A stretch of 64,000 nt of DNA from Curtobacterium sp. Leaf183. GTDB lineage: Bacteria > Actinomycetota > Actinomycetes > Actinomycetales > Microbacteriaceae. The stretch spans positions 345,685 through 409,684 of the forward strand of contig NZ_LMPO01000001.1 of the NCBI RefSeq assembly GCF_001424385.1, given 5' to 3'. The notes beneath the pieces are model-generated. The model searched no databases. It saw only the letters and a list, made by a program, of their open reading frames with translations, and was not told where the DNA came from. The translations under genes were made by a program, and so were the position numbers. Position 1 is the first letter of the stretch. The number at the start of each line of letters is the position of its first letter. Positions 58,338 to 64,000 of this stretch are shown here, one piece after another.

Positions 58338-58865
58338 GTGACGGACGGTGTGGTGCAGGCGCGGGCGCTGCTCGACGCCGCGGCCCGGCGGCTGCGCGCG
58401 GCGGACGTCCCCGACGAGGCCCTCGGCGAGTACGTCGTGCCGAAGCCCGTGCTCGGCATCCGCCGCGAGGCCACGATGCGCTCCCTCGGCCGGGTCTGGC
58501 GGGTCGGGGCCCTGCTGATCGGGTCCTCGCTCCAGACCGGCGGACGCGTCTGGGCGACGGGCACGATCACCCGCGTGACCGACCCCGGACGCGCGCAGTT
58601 CCAGTCGGTGTCCATGGAGACCCGCCGCGCCTACCGCGCCGCAGCGGTGCGCGGGCGCTTCGACGCGGGCGACACCGTCAACCACGGGGCGACCTCCATC
58701 GACCTGGACGACTCGCTGGTCGATGGCGACGGCGTGCTGTTCGTCGGCGGGGACGTGCCGATGGTGCGCTGGTCCCCCACGGCGGCGACGGCGGTCCCGC
58801 TGGAGGACTACCTGGCCGACCGCGTCGGGCTGCTCGTCGACCCACCGGCGGGCGCGACGGACTGA
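58338..58865 (+). CDS. Conserved-looking protein of unknown function
   Basis: A 175-residue soluble protein without signal or transmembrane segment. It begins with a helical stretch (VVQARALLDAAARRLRAADVPDEALGEYVV), then a beta-rich core (VWRVGALLIGSSLQTGGRVWATGTITRV). I do not recognise the family. The GTG at 58338 follows TAGGCT (58324-58329) by eight bases with no ribosome binding site; GTG 58332 is an alternative. It lies 12 bases after sipW but probably has its own leaderless promoter. Confidence 0.7.
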   Translation: MTDGVVQARALLDAAARRLRAADVPDEALGEYVVPKPVLGIRREATMRSLGRVWRVGALLIGSSLQTGGRVWATGTITRVTDPGRAQFQSVSMETRRAYRAAAVRGRFDAGDTVNHGATSIDLDDSLVDGDGVLFVGGDVPMVRWSPTAATAVPLEDYLADRVGLLVDPPAGATD

Positions 58866-58886
58866 GGACCGGGCCGGCGTGTGCGC

Positions 58887-58990
58887 GGGGCGAGCCGCGA
58901 GCGGCGGTGACCAGGGCCTCCCGTCCGACCGCGCCAGGTGCACCGGGCGAGCCGCGCGGCGGCAACCAGGCCCTCCCGTCCGACCGCGCC
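58887..58990. repeat. Two tandem copies of a 48-base element
   Basis: GCGAGCCGCG...CGGCGGTGACCAGG and CCTCCCGTCCGACCGCGCC recur with small changes at 58887-58935 and 58943-58990. The CCTCCCGTCCG part matches the right arm of the dispersed GACGGGAGGC palindromes, so this may be a degenerate pair of that family. No gene is seen between 58866 and 59055. Confidence 0.6.
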
Positions 58991-59055
58991 GCGCCGAGCG
59001 CGCGTGACGGCCACCGGCCGGTCACCGCCACGGGCGCTCGCGTACCGTCCGGGTG

Positions 59056-60540
59056 GTGACCGACGCTCCCCGTACCCGCCTGGTCCTCCCGGGGCAGTAC
59101 GGCCCGCAGTTCGACGACGGCGGCCCGGCGCTCGTGGTCGAGGCGCGCGAGTTCTTCACCGCCCGTCCGGTCCACCGGGCGAAGGCGCACCTGTGGCTCA
59201 GCGCCCTGCGGCACCGTGTGCGCGAGCTCGGCGACCGCGCGGAGCACGTCCGGGTCGACCGGCTGCGGGACGCGCTGGTCGGTCGCACGGACCTCGAGGT
59301 GGTCGATCCGCCGTCACGGCTGCTGCGTGGGCAGGTCCGGCACTGGGGTCACGACACGCGCGTGCTGCCGAGCCGCGGCTTCGTGACCAGCGAGGACGAG
59401 TTCGGCGCGTGGGCGACCGGCCGCGGCGACCGGTTCCTGATGGAGACGTTCTACGAGCAGGTGCGGCGACGCGAGGGCTGGCTGATGGACCGCGACGCCC
59501 CGGTCGGCGGACGGTTCAGCCACGACGCCGACAACCGGCAGCCACCGCCGAAGGGCGCGATGTCGCTCGGGCTGCCCGATCCGTGGTGGCCGACCGAGGA
59601 CGACGTCGACGACGAGGTCCGGCACGACCTGGACCGGTGGGAGCGGGACGGCCTCGTGCAGTTCGTCGGCCGCGACGACCGTCGGCGCTTCGCCGTCACG
59701 GCAGCCGAGGCCGAGGCCGCGCTGGCGGACTTCATCGAGGTGCGGCTCGGCGACTTCGGCCCGTACGAGGACGCCGTGCTGACCAACGACTGGACGATGG
59801 CGCACTCGCTGCTGAGCGTGCCGATGAACCTCGGCGTGCTCGACCCCCGCACCGCGATCACGGCGGCGGTGTCGGCGTACGAGGACGGCTCCGCCCCGCT
59901 CGGCAGCGTCGAGGGGTTCGTGCGGCAGGTCGCCGGCTGGCGGGACTACGTCTGGCACCTCTACTGGTGGTTCGGCGAGGAGTACGGGGCGTCCGCCGCA
60001 CCGCTCGGCAACGAGCCGCCGCACCGGCTGCCCCGCTGGTGGCGGGAGCTCGACGCGTCCGAGGTCGAGGCCGTCTGCCTGTCCACCGCGATCGACGGGG
60101 TCGCCGACCACGGCTGGGCGCACCACATCCAGCGGCTCATGGTCCTGGGCAACTGGGCGCTGCAGCGCGGTTACGACCCCGTCCAGCTGACGGAGTGGTT
60201 CACCGACGTCTTCGTGGACGGCACCGACTGGGTGATGCCGGCCAACGTCATCGGGATGTCCCAGCACGCCGACGGCGGGCGGGTCGCGACGAAGCCCTAC
60301 GCCGCCGGGGGCCGCTACATCGACCGGATGACCGACCACTGCGGCAGCTGCCGGTTCGACCCGACCAAGCGGCTCGGCGAGGACGCCTGCCCCTTCACCG
60401 CCGGGTACTGGGCCTTCCTCGACCGCGCGGAGCCGGACCTGCGTGGCAACCCGCGGATGACGCAGCCGCTGCGGCAGCTGCGCGGGATGGCGGACCGCGA
60501 GCAGGTGGTCAGCCAGGAGGCCCGGCGCCGCACGCCCTGA
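59056..60540 (+). CDS. phrB: Iron-sulfur bacterial photolyase/cryptochrome, PhrB type
   Basis: A 494-residue flavoprotein of the photolyase-related (FeS-BCP) class, which repairs (6-4) photoproducts with blue light and FAD. Counting from GTG 59053, cysteines are at 342, 430, 433 and 446; the spacings 88, 3 and 13 equal those of the four [4Fe-4S] ligands of Agrobacterium PhrB. Other typical parts are FYEQVRRREGWLMD, GGRFSHDADNR, GVADHGWAHHIQRLMVLGNWALQ and DWVMPANVIGMSQHADGG. GTG 59056 is preferred because TACCGT ends seven bases before it; GTG 59053 is possible. Confidence 0.9.
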   Translation: MTDAPRTRLVLPGQYGPQFDDGGPALVVEAREFFTARPVHRAKAHLWLSALRHRVRELGDRAEHVRVDRLRDALVGRTDLEVVDPPSRLLRGQVRHWGHDTRVLPSRGFVTSEDEFGAWATGRGDRFLMETFYEQVRRREGWLMDRDAPVGGRFSHDADNRQPPPKGAMSLGLPDPWWPTEDDVDDEVRHDLDRWERDGLVQFVGRDDRRRFAVTAAEAEAALADFIEVRLGDFGPYEDAVLTNDWTMAHSLLSVPMNLGVLDPRTAITAAVSAYEDGSAPLGSVEGFVRQVAGWRDYVWHLYWWFGEEYGASAAPLGNEPPHRLPRWWRELDASEVEAVCLSTAIDGVADHGWAHHIQRLMVLGNWALQRGYDPVQLTEWFTDVFVDGTDWVMPANVIGMSQHADGGRVATKPYAAGGRYIDRMTDHCGSCRFDPTKRLGEDACPFTAGYWAFLDRAEPDLRGNPRMTQPLRQLRGMADREQVVSQEARRRTP

Positions 60541-60549
60541 ACACCGCCT

Positions 60550-60590
60550 GACGGGAGGCGCGGGGCGGGCTGGCACCGCCCCTCCCGTCC
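60550..60590. terminator. GACGGGAGGC-family palindrome after the photolyase gene
   Basis: GACGGGAGGCGCGGGGCGG pairs with CCGCCCC.TCCCGTC with small gaps. It is another member of the dispersed terminator-like family. Confidence 0.65.
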
Positions 60591-60612
60591 GTCGTGTGGC
60601 AGGCTTCGTGCT

Positions 60613-61224
60613 GTGGTCCGGCATCCGCTCTGGCGTCCGTTCGCCGCCGGCAGCAACGCTGCCCGGCAGGCGCAGCGCGTGGCGTTCCGCCAGACCGAGC
60701 CGGGTCCGCTGCAGCAGCACGACCCGCGCTGGGCCGACGCGTTCCTGGTGGTGCGCGCCGCCGTCGAGACCGCGCTCGGACCCGGCGTCCGGATCGGCCA
60801 CGTCGGGTCGACGGCCGTGCCGGACCTGCTCGCGAAACCGGTGATCGACGTCGACCTGCTCGTGCCGGACGTCGCCGACGAGGACTCCTGGTTGCCCGCG
60901 CTCGAGGCCGTGGGCTTCCGGCTGCTCTTCCGCGACGGGCTGGGCGGGTCGCCGCACCGACAGCTCAGCCTCGCCGAGCCGAACGCGAACCTGCACGTCT
61001 TCGCGCCCGGGGCCGTCGAGCCGCAGCGGCACCGGGTGTTCGTCGACTGGCTGCGGACGCATCCCGCGGACCGGCGCGCCTACGCGGCCGCCAAGCGCGC
61101 CGCTGCCGCGGGCACGGGGTCCCTGCGCTACAACGACGCGAAGGCCGCGGTCGTGTACGACGTGTACGAGCGGGTCTTCCTGGCGGATCCGGCGCATCCG
61201 CACGACCCGCAGCCGCGGGACTGA
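60613..61224 (+). CDS. GrpB family protein (UPF0157)
   Basis: A 203-residue protein with the nucleotidyltransferase-like GrpB core IGHVGSTAVPDLLAKPVIDVDLLV, followed by NLHVFAPGAVEPQRHRVFVDWLR and the helical end AAYAAAKRAAAAGTGSLRYNDAKAAVVYDV. Its biochemical role is not established. The GTG at 60613 follows CAGGCT by seven bases, suggesting a leaderless message. The stop directly abuts the stop of the convergent VOC gene. Confidence 0.85.
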   Translation: MVRHPLWRPFAAGSNAARQAQRVAFRQTEPGPLQQHDPRWADAFLVVRAAVETALGPGVRIGHVGSTAVPDLLAKPVIDVDLLVPDVADEDSWLPALEAVGFRLLFRDGLGGSPHRQLSLAEPNANLHVFAPGAVEPQRHRVFVDWLRTHPADRRAYAAAKRAAAAGTGSLRYNDAKAAVVYDVYERVFLADPAHPHDPQPRD

Positions 61225-61629
61225 TCAGGCGTCGGCAGCGCTGCCCGACTTCATCCAGAACGGCGACCAGTGGTACCCGTCCGGGTCGTCGAACTGGCGC
61301 TGGTACATGAACGGGTAGTCGTCGGTGTCCCCGATCCGCCCACCGGCAGCACGGGCCCGCTCGACGAGGTCGTCGACCGCCTGCTGACTGTCGAGGTCGA
61401 ACGAGACGGTGACCTTGGAGGGCGTGTCGGGACCGCACACGAGTTCCTCGACACCGCCGACGCTCGCGTACATCTCGCGGCTGGCGAGCATCACGTACTG
61501 GTCGGGGCGGACGGCGAAGCAGGACACCTGGTCGTTCGACATGTCGGCGTTGCGGGTCCAGCCCAGGGCGTCGTAGAAGGCGGTGGCGCGCTCGACGCTG
61601 TCCACCGGGCAGCTGATGAAGAGGCTCAT
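61225..61629 (-). CDS. VOC family protein (glyoxalase-like)
   Basis: A 134-residue single VOC module with MSLFISCPVDSVERATAFYDALGWTRN at the start and VDDLVERARAAGGRIGDTDDYPFMYQRQFDDPDGYHWSPFWM at the end, including the FxDPDGxxW signature. It is a metal-dependent enzyme or binding protein of unknown substrate, sometimes called an extradiol dioxygenase. GGGAGG precedes ATG 61629. Confidence 0.85.
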   Translation of the reverse strand: MSLFISCPVDSVERATAFYDALGWTRNADMSNDQVSCFAVRPDQYVMLASREMYASVGGVEELVCGPDTPSKVTVSFDLDSQQAVDDLVERARAAGGRIGDTDDYPFMYQRQFDDPDGYHWSPFWMKSGSAADA

Positions 61630-61711
61630 GCGGTGATGGTCCTCCCGCGGGGCGGACCGGTCAAGGCGTCCTCGAGCGTGCGCGCGGGGGCCACGTGGCA
61701 GGCTGGCCGAC

Positions 61712-62383
61712 ATGGGCAACGGTCGCGGGGACGTCAGTGTCCCGGTCGGGGTCCGGGTCCCAGTGCTCGTCGCGGTGCTCGTGGGGATCGAGACCGTCGT
61801 CCTGCTCGTCGTTGCCCTCCTCGGCGACCGCACCACGAGGGCGGTGACGGTGGCGCTCGACGGGCGCGCGCCCGCCGTGCTGTCGCGCGTGGACCTCGAC
61901 GTCGCGATGGTCGTGGTGCTCGCCCTCGTGGCGGTGGCCCGGGCGCTCCCCGCGCGCCGGGCGTGGGTCCTGGACCCGCTGCTGACCACACCGATCACCC
62001 TGTTCGTGATCGCGCAGCTGAACGGCGTGCGCGACGTCGGTGCCCTGGTCGGCATCTACGCGCTGGCGTCCGCGGGAGTGCTGTTCGCGGTCGTGCAGGA
62101 CCGCTCCGCACCGCAGACGACGCCGAGCGCGGGGTCGCGCGTCCCCCTGGGCCTCGGGTCGGCGGTCGGGATCGTGCCGTGGGGCATCGTGGCGTTCCAC
62201 CAGGTCGGCGCGGGGGTCGTCGGGCACCCGTTGCCGGGCATCGCGGTCGTCGTCACCCTGACGGCGCTCGTGGCTGCCATCGCCGAGTTCGTGGCGACGT
62301 GGCGTGGTCGGCACGGCGCGGCATCGGTGCTCCGGACCGTCGGGATGTCGGTCGTCGCCTGGCTCGTGGTGCTCGGCCTCTGA
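61712..62383 (+). CDS. Multi-pass membrane protein, unknown function
   Basis: A 223-residue protein with about six hydrophobic segments (VLVAVLVGIETVVLLVVALLG; VAMVVVLALVAVARAL; LLTTPITLFVIAQL; LVGIYALASAGVLFAVV; LGLGSAVGIVPWGIVAF; VVVTLTALVAAIAEFVA; VGMSVVAWLVVLGL). It contains no lysine at all, which excludes a retinal protein. The family is not recognised. It is divergent from the VOC gene. Confidence 0.65.
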   Translation: MGNGRGDVSVPVGVRVPVLVAVLVGIETVVLLVVALLGDRTTRAVTVALDGRAPAVLSRVDLDVAMVVVLALVAVARALPARRAWVLDPLLTTPITLFVIAQLNGVRDVGALVGIYALASAGVLFAVVQDRSAPQTTPSAGSRVPLGLGSAVGIVPWGIVAFHQVGAGVVGHPLPGIAVVVTLTALVAAIAEFVATWRGRHGAASVLRTVGMSVVAWLVVLGL

Positions 62384-62427
62384 CACCGTGCTGCCGGACG
62401 GTCACGCGGCACCGATAGGGTCGCAGC

Positions 62428-63747
62428 GTGGCATCGATCAACGACGAATTCACCACCCGCTTCGACCTCCGCGAGTTCACGCCCAGCACCGACGCCGACG
62501 GCGCGCCGGACGCGCAGACCGCCGACTGGATGGAGGCCGTGGGCATGGGGTTCCACGAGGCCTCGGCCTCACCCGAGCTCGCGTCCCGGATGGCGGCGAA
62601 CTTCATCGCCGACCAGGAGACCTTCCTCGGCGTCTACGTCACGGACCCGGTGCCCGGGTCGGTGGACACGACCTGGCCGGCCGGCACCTTCACCTGGTTC
62701 CGCAAGGAGCTCAGCTGGGGCGACGGGGCGACTGTCGACACCCAGGCGATCTCGGCGGTCACCGTCCGCCCGACCGAACGCCGCCGGGGCATCCTGCGCG
62801 CGATGATGACGCACGCGCTCGACCGCGGTGTGCAGGAGGGCTACGCGATGGCGTCCCTCACCGCGTCCGAGGGCACGATCTACCGGCGCTTCGGCTTCGG
62901 CTGCGCCATCCGCGAGCGCGCGGTGCGCGTGCGCCGCAACCGTGCGCTGCCGTTCGTCGCGCCGACGTCGGGTGTCGTCTCGGTCGTCCCGACCACCTGG
63001 CTCGCCGAGGGCGTCGGCAAGGGCGTGTTCACACGCTTCCACGAGCGGACCCCCGGGTCGATGGTCCGGAACGCGGGCACGTGGCCGGTCGTGTTCGGCG
63101 AGTACGGCTCCGACGGCGAGAAGGCGAAGGGCGTCCGCGCTGCGGTGCACCGGGCGTCGGCGGCCGACGAGGTCGACGGGTACGTCACCTGGCGCGTCAA
63201 GGAGTCCGGCGACGAGACCGCGATCGAGGTCCTCGACCTGGTCTACGCCACCGACCAGGCGTACCTGTCGCTCTGGGAGTTCCTGCTCTCGATCGACCTG
63301 AACGACGTGGTGCGGTACAACCGCTCGCGGCTCGACGACCCGATCGTCGCGGCGCTCGGCGACAACCGTGCGTACGACGTCGACCACGAGGAGGACCACG
63401 TCTGGCTCCGGGTGCTCGACGTCGCGGCGTCGCTGTCCTCGCGGCCGTTCGCGGTCGACGGCACGCTCGTGCTGTCGGTGTCGGACGCACTCGGACACGC
63501 CACCGGGACGTTCCGGCTCGACGTGGTCTCCGGCGTGGGCACGGTCACACGAGAGTCCGACTCCGCCGATGCCCCGTCGGACGTGCAACTCGACGTGGCC
63601 GATCTCGGCGCACTGCTGCTCGGCTCGGTGTCCCCGGTGACGCTCGCCGCAGCCGGGCTGCTGCGGGCGACGGACCCGGCGGTGCCCGTGCTGCTGCGTG
63701 CGATGCTGCTGCCCGTGCGGACCCCGCACGGCATCACGTACTTCTGA
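62428..63747 (+). CDS. Eis-like GNAT N-acetyltransferase
   Basis: A 439-residue protein with a GNAT acetyl-CoA motif (AISAVTVRPTERRRGILRAMMTHAL, about residues 108-132) and SEGTIYRRFGFGCAIRERAV, a second GNAT-like half and a sterol-carrier-like C-terminal domain ending in the free carboxylate HGITYF. This is the Eis architecture (aminoglycoside or peptide Lys acetylation in mycobacteria); the target here is unknown. GTG 62428 follows TAGGGT (62416-62421) by six bases, so it is probably leaderless. Confidence 0.87.
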   Translation: MASINDEFTTRFDLREFTPSTDADGAPDAQTADWMEAVGMGFHEASASPELASRMAANFIADQETFLGVYVTDPVPGSVDTTWPAGTFTWFRKELSWGDGATVDTQAISAVTVRPTERRRGILRAMMTHALDRGVQEGYAMASLTASEGTIYRRFGFGCAIRERAVRVRRNRALPFVAPTSGVVSVVPTTWLAEGVGKGVFTRFHERTPGSMVRNAGTWPVVFGEYGSDGEKAKGVRAAVHRASAADEVDGYVTWRVKESGDETAIEVLDLVYATDQAYLSLWEFLLSIDLNDVVRYNRSRLDDPIVAALGDNRAYDVDHEEDHVWLRVLDVAASLSSRPFAVDGTLVLSVSDALGHATGTFRLDVVSGVGTVTRESDSADAPSDVQLDVADLGALLLGSVSPVTLAAAGLLRATDPAVPVLLRAMLLPVRTPHGITYF

Positions 63748-63786
63748 CGCGCGGCCGGTCCGTCGCACCCTGCGTGGTCCGCGGCT

Positions 63787-63848
63787 GGTGCGAGGTTGAT
63801 CGGCGGGTGCGGGGAAACAACCTCGCACCGGCCGATCAAGCTCGCACC
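63787..63848. terminator. Palindrome between convergent genes, GTGCGAGGTT type
   Basis: Eighteen-base arms (63787-63804 GGTGCGAGGTTGATCGGC; 63831-63848) with one mismatch, around a 26-base loop that holds another CAACCTCGCACC. Shares its core with the cluster at 32119-32258. Confidence 0.65.
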
Positions 63849-63862
63849 ACGCGCGGCCGGGC

Positions 63863-64000
63863 CTATGCCCGCCGGCGCACCCGGGGGTCGACGACCGCGT
63901 AGACCACGTCGACGATCACGTTCGCGGTGACGACCAGGAACGCCGAGAACAGCGTGAAGCCGACGACGACCTGCAGGTCGAGCGTGTGCACCGCGTCGAT
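63863..64000 (-). CDS. ABC importer permease, DppB/OppB type (3' end only)
   Basis: The last 45 codons of a gene running off the right edge. The translation DLQVVVGFTLFSAFLVVTANVIVDVVYAVVDPRVRRRA gives the final transmembrane helix and the closing DVVYAVVDPRVR of DppB-type permeases of dipeptide/oligopeptide/nickel importers. The rest of the operon lies outside the window. Confidence 0.85.
   Translation of the reverse strand: MDAVHTLDLQVVVGFTLFSAFLVVTANVIVDVVYAVVDPRVRRRA

Noticed and set aside
61712-62383. Heliorhodopsin, suggested by a photolyase gene nearby and several helices
   Set aside because: The protein has no lysine, so it cannot bind retinal through a Schiff base.
1-64000. tRNA, rRNA, prophage or insertion-sequence genes
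   Set aside because: No transposase, integrase or structural phage protein appears among the translated frames, and no tRNA- or rRNA-like sequence was recognised by eye. A covariance-model scan would be needed to exclude small RNAs.

Overview
The window is about 64 kb of very GC-rich DNA with densely packed genes, many stop/start overlaps (ATGA, GTGA) and many GTG starts. Frequent starts lie 6-7 nt behind a TAnnnT hexamer with no ribosome binding site, which suggests leaderless mRNAs. Together with a cysteine-free second L36, several lipoprotein sugar-binding proteins and SipW-type export, this points to an actinobacterium. Microbacteriaceae, perhaps Curtobacterium-like and plant-associated, is my inference and not proven. 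No rRNA, tRNA, CRISPR array, phage or insertion sequence was seen. The region reads as a chromosomal stretch specialised for carbon uptake.

Layout. 0-11 kb: alanine dehydrogenase, an AraC regulator, a SorC regulator divergent from glpD with two matching palindromes between them, a histidine phosphatase, a small zinc-response unit (zinc-free ribosomal protein L36 divergent from a CobW-like protein that has lost its GTP-binding loop, with a Zur-box-like palindrome between), an MHS-type transporter, a DinB protein and a second SorC regulator. 11-22 kb: a divergent tetritol (erythritol/threitol-type) locus. One arm carries a ribose-type ABC importer led by a DUF2291 gene. The other carries an EltD-like polyol dehydrogenase, a ribitol/arabinitol-type permease, a two-domain tetrulose kinase and an RpiB-type isomerase. 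A convergent FGGY kinase closes the locus. 22-28 kb: an exported LolA-like protein with an ABC exporter, an oxidoreductase, a phosphodiesterase and a lipoprotein.

28-44 kb is a complete L-rhamnose/rhamnoside locus: mutarotase, MFS permease, two tandem LacI regulators, an ABC importer, a cytoplasmic alpha-L-rhamnosidase, isomerase, bifunctional aldolase-dehydrogenase, kinase and an L-lactate dehydrogenase. Four similar palindromes lie in front of its transcription units. Carbon can be followed from rhamnoside to dihydroxyacetone phosphate and pyruvate without leaving the locus. 44-53 kb: a NatAB-like ABC pair behind a pentanucleotide repeat tract, then a ROK regulator divergent from an alpha-glucoside ABC importer and a GH13 alpha-glucosidase.

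53-64 kb: a pnuC operon with a TetR regulator; a four-gene operon of three short-lived-signal exported proteins with their own ER-type signal peptidase (SipW); an iron-sulfur photolyase; small genes (GrpB, VOC, membrane protein); an Eis-like acetyltransferase; and the 3' end of a DppB-type permease cut by the window edge. A family of palindromes with a GACGGGAGGC core sits at several gene ends, apparently acting as terminators. Regulation looks local throughout: almost every uptake locus has its own adjacent repressor-type gene and visible palindromes.
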